Position numbers and translations under genes: made by a program. DNA of 37,350 nucleotides, from positions 1 to 37,350 of the forward strand of contig JAEZJM010000028.1 of the NCBI GenBank assembly GCA_023415775.1, written 5' to 3'. The stretch comes from Bacillota bacterium. Lineage in GTDB: Bacteria; Bacillota; Negativicutes; Sporomusales; UBA7701. The notes below the pieces were generated by a model that searched no databases, had not been told where the DNA came from, and saw only the letters and a program-made list of their open reading frames with translations. Of this stretch, positions 7,837 to 15,624 are shown one piece after another. The stretch's first letter is position 1; every line of letters begins with the position of its first letter.

Positions 7837-7983
7837 ATGATAACTGTCGTCTACCGGCTAATCGTCATCCTTGTAGCCGTCCTCGTGGTCTGGGAGCTTT
7901 TCTCCCAGAAGGAAATCAAATGGCAGGCCAACGCCGCGCTGGTGCTCATTCCCCTCGTGCTGCGGGCCTTCATGCTCGTGTAG
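7837..7983 (+). CDS. 48-residue two-helix membrane protein
   Basis: The frame starts MITVVYRLIVILVAVLVVWE and ends LVLIPLVLRAFMLV. Two hydrophobic helices (about 5-20 and 32-47) are joined by a short polar hairpin (SQKEIKWQAN). GGAGGG overlaps the stop codon of the permease gene and sits six bases before the ATG, and another GGGAGGGG follows at its stop for the next gene, so it is tightly coupled on both sides. It could be a minimal small subunit of the permease, or a CapE/PgsE-like small protein for gamma-PGA synthesis. No family assigned. Confidence 0.75.
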   Translation: MITVVYRLIVILVAVLVVWELFSQKEIKWQANAALVLIPLVLRAFMLV

Positions 7984-7995
7984 GGAGGGGAAGCC

Positions 7996-9111
7996 ATGGC
8001 TGGAACGAAAAAAACCGCCCTCGCCCTGCTGGCGGGCGTCGTCGCGATCCTTATCCTGGTGACGCCCCAGTTCACCGCCATGCACAGCGCCGACACCATC
8101 AAAAAAGGCCCCGGCGTCACCGCCGTAAAGATGCTGAGCGACTACTTCGCCGGCCTGAAGAACACTCCCGGCGACACGGCGGTGTACGTCCTCGACAGCG
8201 GCAAACCCGGCGGCACGGCACTCGTTGTCGGCGGCACCCATCCCAACGAGCCGTCGGGCTACATCGGCGCCATCCTGCTGGTCGAAAAAGCGCGGCCGAC
8301 AAAAGGCAAGCTGATCGTCATCCCCCAGGCCAACGCCAGCGGCTTCACCCACAACGACTATTCAGAGGGGTCGCCGCAGCGGTTCGCGCTGACGACACCC
8401 GGCGGCGAACGCCCGTTTCGCTACGGATCGCGGGCGACCAACCCGATCCACCAGTGGCCCGACCCCGACATCTACGTCCACGCCGCCTCCGGCCAGAAGC
8501 TGTCGGGCAGCGAGACCCGCAACCTCAACCGGGCCTATCCGGGTCGCCCGGACGGCACGCTCACCGAGCAGATCGCCTACGGCATCGTCGAACTGATCCG
8601 CCAGGAGAAGGTCAACCTGGCCGTCGACCTTCACGAAGCCTCGCCGGAGTATCCGGTCATCAACGCCCTGGTCTTCCATGAACGGGCCATGGATGTGGCG
8701 GCGGTCGCCGCCCTCGACCTGGAAATGGAAAAGATCAAAATCGGGCTCGAACCCTCGCCCAAGACGCTGCGCGGCCTGTCGCACCGCGAGTGGGGCGACG
8801 CTACCCAGGCGATGGCCGTGCTGATGGAGACCGGCAACCCCGCCCAGGGACGCCTGCGGGGCGCCACCAACGAAGCGCTGGTGCTTACCGGCCAGGACCG
8901 GATGTACGAGCGGGCTGCCAAACTCGGCCGGCTGTTCATCCCGTACGACAAGAACGGCCAGCCCCTCAGCCTGCGGGTGGCCCGGCACGTCACCGCCACC
9001 ATGGTGCTCATCCGCGACTCTTTCGAAAAGGACCCGCGCCAGGCGGTCGTCATCACCGGCGTACCCTCTTACCGCGAGATCGTTACCAAAGGCGTAGGCG
9101 CCTTTTTATAA
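7996..9111 (+). CDS. Membrane-anchored or exported AstE/M14-like zinc hydrolase
   Basis: A 371-residue protein of the succinylglutamate desuccinylase/aspartoacylase family, which shares the M14 carboxypeptidase fold. One N-terminal hydrophobic helix (8-24) acts as signal or anchor. Zinc ligands are seen as GGTHPNEPSG (His and Glu) and DLHEAS (second His); NLNRAYPGR supplies the substrate-binding Asn-Arg. Cytoplasmic members cut N-acyl amino acids; this one is placed outside the membrane. Because phage gamma-PGA hydrolases also have an M14-like fold, a role in cutting gamma-glutamyl bonds fits the neighbours, gamma-glutamyltransferase and PgsBC (inference). A paralogue lies at 10956. Confidence 0.85.
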   Translation: MAGTKKTALALLAGVVAILILVTPQFTAMHSADTIKKGPGVTAVKMLSDYFAGLKNTPGDTAVYVLDSGKPGGTALVVGGTHPNEPSGYIGAILLVEKARPTKGKLIVIPQANASGFTHNDYSEGSPQRFALTTPGGERPFRYGSRATNPIHQWPDPDIYVHAASGQKLSGSETRNLNRAYPGRPDGTLTEQIAYGIVELIRQEKVNLAVDLHEASPEYPVINALVFHERAMDVAAVAALDLEMEKIKIGLEPSPKTLRGLSHREWGDATQAMAVLMETGNPAQGRLRGATNEALVLTGQDRMYERAAKLGRLFIPYDKNGQPLSLRVARHVTATMVLIRDSFEKDPRQAVVITGVPSYREIVTKGVGAFL

Positions 9112-9133
9112 AACAACGAGGGAGGTTTATCAA

Positions 9134-10846
9134 GTGAAGGGCAAAAAGTTCAATATCCTCGCATGGCTGGTGATCGCCGTCTTCGCCGTCGGCATCGTCG
9201 GCAACTGCAGCCTCACGGCGTATGCCGCCGACAAACGCGACATCATCGCCACGCACGGCGTGGTCGCGGCGGCGCACCCGCTGGCCGCCCAGGCAGGGGT
9301 GGAAGTCCTCAAGAAGGGCGGCAACGCCTTCGACGCCGCCATCGCCACCGCCTTCATGCTCAACGTCGTGGAGCCCAATGCGTCCGGCATGGGCGGCGGC
9401 GGCTTCGCCATCGTCTATGTGGCCAAAGAGAAAAAGACCTACATGATCGACTACCGCGAAATGGCGCCCGCCAAGGCCACCCCCGACATGTACGCGCTTG
9501 ACGAAAAAGGCAAAGTCAAAGACAACGCCACCGTCACCGGTTACTATGCGTCCGGCGTGCCCGGCATGCTGCGGGGCATGGAAATGATCCATCAAAAATT
9601 CGCCACCCAGAAATGGGCTGACCTCATGGCTCCCGCCATCGCCCAGGCCGAGGCCGGCCTCCCGGTAACCAAAAACCTCAATGGCATTATCGGCGATCAG
9701 ATCGAGCGGATGGAGAAATATTCCCCGTCGCTGGAGTGGTTCAAAAAGCACTATTTTAAAGACGGCCTTCCCCTGGATGCCGGCGATGTCCTGAAAAACC
9801 CCGAACTTACCGAGTCGCTCAAACTTGTCGCCGCCGGCGGCGCCGACGTCTTCTACAAAGGCGTCATCGCCGACAAGCTCGCCGCCTATTACGAGAAAAA
9901 CGCCAACGGTTGGATAACCAAGGCCGACCTGGCCAACTATCAGGTCAAACTGCGCGAGCCTGTCACCACCACCTACCGCGGCTACACGCTCGTCACCTCG
10001 CCGCCGCCTTCCTCGGGCGGCCTCACCCTCGCCAACATCCTCAATATCATGGAAAAATTCGATGTGGCCAAAATGGGTCGCTCCTCGACCGCCTTCCATC
10101 ATACCTTTATCGAAGCCCAGAAACTGGCCTACGCCGACCGCGGCCGCTACATGGCCGACACCGACTTCGTCAAGGTGCCGATGGCCGGGCTGGTCAATAA
10201 GGACTACGCCGCCGAGCGGGCCAAAGGCATCAGCCCCGACACCGCCAATAACGGCATCAAGCCCGGCGATCCCGGCAAATACAGCGCCGGCAGCACCACC
10301 TCCTTCTCGGTCGTCGACAAAGACGGCAACATGATCACCGTAACCCAGACCATCAACGATTTCCTCGGCGCCTGTGTCGTGCCTGACGGAACAGGCATCC
10401 TCATGAACGACGAAATGGACGACTTCGTCACCAACAACCCCAACTCGGTCAACGCGCCCGCCCCGGGCAAGCGGCCGCTCAGCAGCATCACCCCGACCAT
10501 AGTCCTTAAAGACGGCAAGCCGTTCATGACCCTCGGCACGCCGGGCGGTCCCCGCATCATCACCACCGTCGCCCAGATCATCATAAACGTCGTCGACTTC
10601 AAGATGGATCTGCAAACCGCCATCCTCGACCCGCGGATGCATAATCCCAACGCCGCGGCCGCCCAGATCGAGCAGACCATCGACGAGGCGACCGTCAACG
10701 AGCTCATGGGCTGGGGCCACAAAATCAACCTGCGGCCCGAGCGCTCCGCGTACTTCGGCGGGGCCCAGGGCATCATGATCCTGCCCGACGGCAGCCTGCA
10801 CGGCGCAGCCGATAACCGCCGCCTCGGCCAGGCGTTCGGCTACTAA
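9134..10846 (+). CDS. ggt: Gamma-glutamyltransferase (GGT/CapD family)
   Basis: A 570-residue exported N-terminal nucleophile hydrolase. The signal peptide ends near AYA-AD (residue 32). The self-cleavage site is in AGSTTSFSVVDKDGN, with the new N-terminal nucleophile at Thr388; the GKRPLSSITPTIV and GTPGGPR motifs complete the gamma-glutamyl pocket. The proenzyme should split into large and small chains. GGT enzymes cut gamma-glutamyl bonds from chain ends, and the CapD branch anchors gamma-PGA to peptidoglycan; both fit this locus. The start is a GTG with GGAGG ten bases upstream. It is the last gene of the first half-operon and is followed by a GC-rich hairpin. Confidence 0.93.
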   Translation: MKGKKFNILAWLVIAVFAVGIVGNCSLTAYAADKRDIIATHGVVAAAHPLAAQAGVEVLKKGGNAFDAAIATAFMLNVVEPNASGMGGGGFAIVYVAKEKKTYMIDYREMAPAKATPDMYALDEKGKVKDNATVTGYYASGVPGMLRGMEMIHQKFATQKWADLMAPAIAQAEAGLPVTKNLNGIIGDQIERMEKYSPSLEWFKKHYFKDGLPLDAGDVLKNPELTESLKLVAAGGADVFYKGVIADKLAAYYEKNANGWITKADLANYQVKLREPVTTTYRGYTLVTSPPPSSGGLTLANILNIMEKFDVAKMGRSSTAFHHTFIEAQKLAYADRGRYMADTDFVKVPMAGLVNKDYAAERAKGISPDTANNGIKPGDPGKYSAGSTTSFSVVDKDGNMITVTQTINDFLGACVVPDGTGILMNDEMDDFVTNNPNSVNAPAPGKRPLSSITPTIVLKDGKPFMTLGTPGGPRIITTVAQIIINVVDFKMDLQTAILDPRMHNPNAAAAQIEQTIDEATVNELMGWGHKINLRPERSAYFGGAQGIMILPDGSLHGAADNRRLGQAFGY

Positions 10847-10861
10847 TCCATACAGTCCGCT

Positions 10862-10887
10862 GAGGGGGGAGTTCCGGCTCCCCCCTC
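10862..10887 (+). terminator. GC-rich hairpin, weak terminator or attenuator
   Basis: GAGGGGGGA (10862-10870) pairs with TCCCCCCTC (10879-10887). Only a poor T stretch (TGGCTGTTTA) follows, so transcription from the upstream genes may partly continue into the pgs genes. Confidence 0.5.
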
Positions 10888-10892
10888 TGGCT

Positions 10893-10922
10893 GTTTAGCC
10901 TCTTCGGCAGGGGAATGTAAAA
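10893..10922 (+). promoter_or_regulatory. Possible promoter for the pgs half of the cluster
   Basis: TAAAAT (about 10917-10922) is a good -10 element; TTTAGC 18 bases upstream is a weak -35. It would give the synthesis genes their own start after the hairpin. Low confidence because only the -10 is convincing. Confidence 0.35.
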
Positions 10923-10955
10923 TAACGGGGAACTTTTCTTTTTAGAGGTGGGAAT

Positions 10956-11690
10956 ATGCGCGTATCGCTGATCGTATTAGTGCTGCTTGTCCTGGCTACG
11001 GCCGTCGCGGCGGCCGCGGCGCCGGAACAAATATCCCTTTTGCCGGGGACGCCCTACGCAACCGAGGCCTACGTCAGCCGCGGCGCCGCCCCCGGCCCAG
11101 CAGTCCTCGTTATGGGCGGGGTGCACGGCAACGAACCCGCCGGAGCGCTGGCCGCGGAACAGGTGCGCGGGTTCGCCGTAAGCAAGGGCGTCCTTATCGT
11201 CATTCCGCGGGTGAACAAGCTCGCCCTGGCCGCCGGCATGCGAACGCTGCCGGAAATCGGCGACATCAACCGCGCCTACCCCGGCCGAGCTGACGGCACG
11301 CCGGCCGAGCAAGTCGCGGCCGCCGTCGAAACGCTCATACGGCAATACGGTGTCACAATGCTCATCGACCTCCACGAGGCCCGCACCTTCCACCGCCTCG
11401 ACCATACCTCGCTCGGGCAGATGATCCTGTTCGCCGCCAACGACCGCAGCGCAGAGTTGGCGCTTACGGCTATCGACCATATCAACGGACTTATCGCCGA
11501 CCCGGTGAAAAAATTCGCCTTCGGCGCTCATCCCATCCTCGGCAGCGCCGCCTTCCACGCCGGCATAGCCCTCGGCCTGGCCGCCTTCACCGTGGAAACC
11601 AGCGGCCAGCAGACTATAGAAGCGCGCGCCGCCCAGCACGTCGCTATCGTCCGCAGCCTCCTCCGCCAGGAAGGGGTGGAAGCAGAGTGA
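10956..11690 (+). CDS. Second exported AstE/M14-like zinc hydrolase
   Basis: A 244-residue shorter paralogue of the hydrolase at 7996. The signal peptide covers residues 1-21 (AAAAAP end). Zinc ligands are in GGVHGNEPAG and DLHEAR, and the NRAYPGRADGT segment matches the other copy closely. It lacks the region between the first zinc motif and NRAYPGR that adds about 60 residues in the first copy. Its stop overlaps the GTG start of pgsB (GTGA), so the two are translationally coupled, which ties it directly to gamma-PGA synthesis. A role in trimming or releasing nascent polymer is inferred. Confidence 0.85.
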   Translation: MRVSLIVLVLLVLATAVAAAAAPEQISLLPGTPYATEAYVSRGAAPGPAVLVMGGVHGNEPAGALAAEQVRGFAVSKGVLIVIPRVNKLALAAGMRTLPEIGDINRAYPGRADGTPAEQVAAAVETLIRQYGVTMLIDLHEARTFHRLDHTSLGQMILFAANDRSAELALTAIDHINGLIADPVKKFAFGAHPILGSAAFHAGIALGLAAFTVETSGQQTIEARAAQHVAIVRSLLRQEGVEAE

Positions 11691-12841
11691 CCGGTTTTGC
11701 CAGCGAGTACCTCGCGGCGCTCGCCGTATTCCTCCTGGCCGTCTGCTACTATGCGGCGGAACGGCTAAAGCACGAACGCAACCTAAGCCGCATCCCCCTG
11801 CGCATCCACGTCAACGGCACGCGCGGCAAATCGTCGGTCACCCGCCTGATCGCCGCCGGTCTGAGGGCGGGCGGGCGAGTGGTCGTCGCCAAGACGACGG
11901 GCTCGGCCGCGCAGGTCATCCTGCCGGACGGCAGCGAACGGCCCCTGGCGAGGCGGGGGCCGGCGAATATCCGCGAACTCATCCCTTTTACGGCCGAAGC
12001 CGCCGCCTTAGGGGCCGAAGCCATTGTCGTCGAGTGCATGGCCGTGAGGCCGGAGCTGCAATCCTTCGCTGAGGACAAGCTCGTCAGGGCCCACATCGGC
12101 GTCATAACCACCATCCGGCCCGACCACGAAGAAGTGACCGGCGAGGGACCGGGCGTCGCCCGCGCTCTGGCGGGCGCGATCCCCTTGCGGGGCACGCTCG
12201 TTACTACCGCCGCCGCTCTGGATAGTCTGTCCGCCGCCGGCGTCGCCCCCGCGGGCGCGGTGCGCTTGACGGGGCCGGACGAGCTGCCGCTGGCCTGCCT
12301 TGAGACCTTACCAGGCGAGGGTTTCCCCGAAAACGTCGCCCTCGCCCTGGCGGTGTGCGAACTGGCAGGCGTCGACCGCGCCACCGCCCTGCGGGGCATG
12401 CAGACCGCCAGCCCCGACCCCGGCAACGTCACCGTCGGCGAATACGCGGCAGCCGGGCGGATGTTCACCCTCGTGAACGCCCTGGCCGCCAACGACCCCG
12501 AATCGACCCGCATCATCTGGCAGCGGTATGCCGCCGGCAGGGCGTCCGTAATACTGCTCAACTGCCGGCCCGACCGTAAATACCGCACCGTCCAGCTTGC
12601 CGAGGCGCTTGCCGGCCTCCACCGCGGCCCGTACCTCGTTACCGGCGACGGCGCGTTTGCCAGGCGTCAGCTCCTCAAGTGGGGCATTGCCGCCGCCGAC
12701 ATCCGCGTGATCGCCCGCCCGACCAGCCCGGCTGCCCTGGCTGATGTCACGGACGGCGGAAAGATTACCGTTTTCGCCGCAGGCAACGTCCAGGGACTGG
12801 AGAGTTTTCTCAATTGCCGGACGGCAGGAGTGAATACCTGA
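11687..12841 (+). CDS. pgsB: Poly-gamma-glutamate synthase subunit PgsB/CapB
   Basis: A 384-residue membrane-linked ligase. One N-terminal helix (8-24) is followed by a Mur-ligase-like ATP-binding loop, GTRGKSS at 44-50, and the conserved TTIRPDHEEVTG segment. PgsB activates the gamma-carboxyl of glutamate with ATP and joins it to the growing chain together with PgsC. Length matches the family (about 390). The GTG start overlaps the stop of the upstream hydrolase; GGAAGGGG lies before it. pgsC follows after one base. Confidence 0.92.
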   Translation: MTGFASEYLAALAVFLLAVCYYAAERLKHERNLSRIPLRIHVNGTRGKSSVTRLIAAGLRAGGRVVVAKTTGSAAQVILPDGSERPLARRGPANIRELIPFTAEAAALGAEAIVVECMAVRPELQSFAEDKLVRAHIGVITTIRPDHEEVTGEGPGVARALAGAIPLRGTLVTTAAALDSLSAAGVAPAGAVRLTGPDELPLACLETLPGEGFPENVALALAVCELAGVDRATALRGMQTASPDPGNVTVGEYAAAGRMFTLVNALAANDPESTRIIWQRYAAGRASVILLNCRPDRKYRTVQLAEALAGLHRGPYLVTGDGAFARRQLLKWGIAAADIRVIARPTSPAALADVTDGGKITVFAAGNVQGLESFLNCRTAGVNT

Positions 12842-12842
12842 T

Positions 12843-13277
12843 ATGCACGTACTCTTCATCGGCATCGTCGTCTCGCTGCTTACCGCCGAACTGACCGGCT
12901 TTTCCCCGGGAGGCATCGTCGTGGCGGGCTACCTCGCCCTTTTCCTCGGCCACCCGGTCTGGCTCGCCGGCACAGTCGTCGCCGCGCTCGTGACGCTGGC
13001 CGCCTGCCGGCTGCTGGAAAAGCGCCTGCTCCTTTACGGCCGTCGCCAGTTCGCCGTCTACATCCTCGCCGGCATGCTCGTCGGCCAGGGGGCGATGCTC
13101 GTCACCCGCGGCGGCGCATATTTCGACTGGGGCCTGCTCGTTATCGGCTACCTCGTGCCGGGGCTGATCGCCCGCGACTTCGCCCGCCAGGGTATCGTGC
13201 CCACGCTCCTCGCTCTGGCGCTGGCCGTCGCGCTGACCGCATTGGCCTCGCTGGCCGGGGAGGGGCTGCTATGGTGA
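12843..13277 (+). CDS. pgsC: Poly-gamma-glutamate biosynthesis protein PgsC/CapC
   Basis: A 144-residue membrane protein with four to five hydrophobic segments and the family opening GIVVSLLTAELTGFSPGGI, in which the TGxSPGG motif is characteristic. It forms the membrane part of the gamma-PGA synthase with PgsB. The length matches known PgsC (about 149). Its end overlaps the start of the PgsW-like gene by seven bases. Confidence 0.9.
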   Translation: MHVLFIGIVVSLLTAELTGFSPGGIVVAGYLALFLGHPVWLAGTVVAALVTLAACRLLEKRLLLYGRRQFAVYILAGMLVGQGAMLVTRGGAYFDWGLLVIGYLVPGLIARDFARQGIVPTLLALALAVALTALASLAGEGLLW

Positions 13278-14284
13278 GCCGTCCCCGCCTCGCGCTGCTG
13301 GTGCTCGCCAGCTTCCTGCTGCTCGCCTTGGCCCGTGGGACGGTCAGGCACGAACCCGACGCCGCCCACCCCGTTATGGCCGCCGCCGTCACTGCCGCCG
13401 TCAGGGCCCAGGCAGCCGTCGGCGACCGGATCATCGGCCCCGAATACACGGAAATAACCACCACCCTCGGCCCGCTAGCCGCCAAAAAACTCTCACGCCA
13501 TCCAGACTTCGCCGCCCTTGCCGTCCGCTACCTGCTGGCCGCCGGCGTCGGGCCGGGCGACCGGGTAGCCGTCAATTTCTCCGGCTCCTTCCCGTCCATC
13601 AACATCGCCGTCCTCGCCGCAATCCAGGCCGTCGGCGCCGAGCCGGCGATAACCAGCTCGGTGGGAGCTTCAACCTGGGGCGCCAGCGACCCAGAATACA
13701 CCTGGCTGGATATCGAGCAGACGCTAGTCGGCCAGGGGATGTGGCCGTGGCGGTCGGCTGCCGCCTCGGTCGGCGGCGTCGGCGATGTCGGCGGCGGCCT
13801 GACCCCCGAGGGCGTAGCTGCGGCCAGGGCCGCCATCAGCCGGGCGGGAGTGGCCGAAATGCGGCCCGCCGACCTCGATGAAGCGGTGGCGCTGCGCCTG
13901 GCGGTCTACCGGCGCGACGGCCAGCTGCCGGCCGCGCTCGTCAACGTCGGCGGCAGCCATGTCATCTTCGGCCGCCGGGGCCACGAATCGCCCCTCCGGC
14001 AAGCCCTCACCGCTGGCTACAGCCCGCGGCGGCACGTCGCCGATGGGCTGGCAGCCCCTTTCGCAGACAACAACCGTCCGGTAATCCACTTCCTCAACAT
14101 CGGTCAACTGGCGGCCGCCAACGGCATCGAAGACGGCACCCCTCCGGGAACGAGCGCCGTGATGTACGCGCGGACCGTGCCGGCAGCCACCCGCCTGACG
14201 ATAACCGCCTGGCTGGCGGCAGCTGTGTGGGTGCTGTGGTACGGCGGGCGCAGGAAAGAGTGGTGGCGCGGGCCATGTCGCTGA
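13271..14284 (+). CDS. Poly-gamma-glutamate system protein (PgsW-like)
   Basis: A 337-residue protein with an N-terminal helix (7-22), a large extracytoplasmic domain and a C-terminal helix (about 307-323) ending in a basic tail. Landmarks include VAVNFSGSFPSINIAVLAA and the SSVGASTWGASDPEYTW segment with many small residues. I recognise it as the 'gamma-glutamate system protein' that accompanies PgsB and PgsC in loci without PgsA. No PgsA/CapA (metallophosphoesterase-like) gene is present, so this protein probably takes over the export or assembly role (inference). Confidence 0.8.
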   Translation: MVSRPRLALLVLASFLLLALARGTVRHEPDAAHPVMAAAVTAAVRAQAAVGDRIIGPEYTEITTTLGPLAAKKLSRHPDFAALAVRYLLAAGVGPGDRVAVNFSGSFPSINIAVLAAIQAVGAEPAITSSVGASTWGASDPEYTWLDIEQTLVGQGMWPWRSAAASVGGVGDVGGGLTPEGVAAARAAISRAGVAEMRPADLDEAVALRLAVYRRDGQLPAALVNVGGSHVIFGRRGHESPLRQALTAGYSPRRHVADGLAAPFADNNRPVIHFLNIGQLAAANGIEDGTPPGTSAVMYARTVPAATRLTITAWLAAAVWVLWYGGRRKEWWRGPCR

Positions 14285-15624
14285 AAGCGATAAATTATCC
14301 CCATATCCTTTCGGGGCTCGGGCTTATCCTCCTGGGGCTGCTGGCCCCGGCGGTCCTGAGCGTCAAGGGTTTCGGCATCTTTCCGTTGATGGAGCGCAGC
14401 CTCGTCCACGCCAGCAGCGGCGCCCTCCTCACCGCGTCCCTCAAGCTGGTCGCCCTTAACACCCTCCGCGCCCTGCCCATCTATATCGGCACGCTGCTAC
14501 TCGCCCAGGGGCTTGGCACCTTCCGCGCCGGCGCGCCCCGCATCCTCCTCGTCCTGCCGCTGGCCGTCATCCCGGCGGCCTATGAGGCGATCAAGCTGAT
14601 CTACGGCATCGCCTACGATTTCGGCATTCCCGCCATCAGCCTCATGCTGGCCATCCTCCTTATGAGCCGGCTGGAGAATATGACCCGCAGGGTATTCCAT
14701 AAGATCCTCGTCCTCGCCCTGCTGCTGTTCGGGGTGGAGTGGCTTGACACCGTGCCCATCCTCAGCGGCTACTGGTTCGGGCGCGGCGAGATCTCCACCG
14801 ACCTGAAAAAAATCGCCGCCTTCCTGGAGGCGGAGGAAATACTCAACATCACCGGTATCGCCCTGTTCATAATCTGCACAACCAACTCCTTCATCCTTGC
14901 CCGCCTGCTGAGCGTCTACACCAAGGAATTGAAGGTCGCCGAGCAAGTCCGCCTCGACAGCGAGCTCAAGCTGAGGACGCTGGAGAACAGGTCGCTCAGG
15001 GAAATGCAGTCGCTCGTCCACGACCTCAAAACACCGCTCACCTCCATCCAGGGCCTGGCCGGAGTGCTGGCCGTCTCGGTCGCCGACGAGCCGAACCGCC
15101 AGTACGCCGCGCGCATCGTCGAAGCCAGCGACAAGATGAGCAGCATGATCAGCGAAATGCTGCGCGACGACACCCGCCAGATCATCAGCGGCCGCGAACT
15201 TGTCGAATACGCCGCCGCCCACGTCCCCGGACTCAGCGGCCTGCGCAGCTTCCGCATCGAGGCCGTCGAGCCGCTGCCGGCGGTGGCGGTCAATAAGATC
15301 AAAATGTCGCGGGCGATCGTCAACCTGCTCGAAAACGCCATGGAAGCGGTCGGCGGGGACAACGGCCGGGTCGGCGTCCGGGTGTCGGCCAGGGACGGCC
15401 GGGCGGTCATTGAGATAACCGACAACGGCTCGGGCATCCCCTCCGACCAGTCGCAACTCATCTGGGAACCGGGCTTTTCCACCAAGAACTCGTCCGGGTT
15501 CGGGCTGCCTTTCGTTCGCGAGACGGTCGAAACGAACGGCGGCGCCATCGCCATCGACAGCGTGGGTGGCCAAGGAACCCGCGTAATCATCACCCTGCCG
15601 GAGGTAATGGACAATGACCGATAA
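14275..15624 (+). CDS. Membrane sensor histidine kinase
   Basis: From the ATG at 14275, a 449-residue kinase. Residues about 10-215 contain six or seven membrane helices. The phosphoacceptor is His249 in VHDLKTPLTSIQGL, followed by the ATPase motifs NLLENAMEAV, DNGSGIP and SGFGLPFV. No periplasmic sensor domain of size is present, so the signal is probably sensed in or at the membrane. The ATG overlaps the upstream stop by ten bases; a GTG at 14263 has better spacing to AGGAAAG and is an alternative start. It overlaps the response regulator gene by 11 bases. The pair presumably controls this cluster. Confidence 0.88.
   Translation: MSLKAINYPHILSGLGLILLGLLAPAVLSVKGFGIFPLMERSLVHASSGALLTASLKLVALNTLRALPIYIGTLLLAQGLGTFRAGAPRILLVLPLAVIPAAYEAIKLIYGIAYDFGIPAISLMLAILLMSRLENMTRRVFHKILVLALLLFGVEWLDTVPILSGYWFGRGEISTDLKKIAAFLEAEEILNITGIALFIICTTNSFILARLLSVYTKELKVAEQVRLDSELKLRTLENRSLREMQSLVHDLKTPLTSIQGLAGVLAVSVADEPNRQYAARIVEASDKMSSMISEMLRDDTRQIISGRELVEYAAAHVPGLSGLRSFRIEAVEPLPAVAVNKIKMSRAIVNLLENAMEAVGGDNGRVGVRVSARDGRAVIEITDNGSGIPSDQSQLIWEPGFSTKNSSGFGLPFVRETVETNGGAIAIDSVGGQGTRVIITLPEVMDNDR

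Noticed and set aside
9083..10801. Minus-strand open frame of 572 codons
   Set aside because: Antisense to gamma-glutamyltransferase, which has all catalytic motifs; Gly/Asp/Val-rich composition is typical of a shadow.
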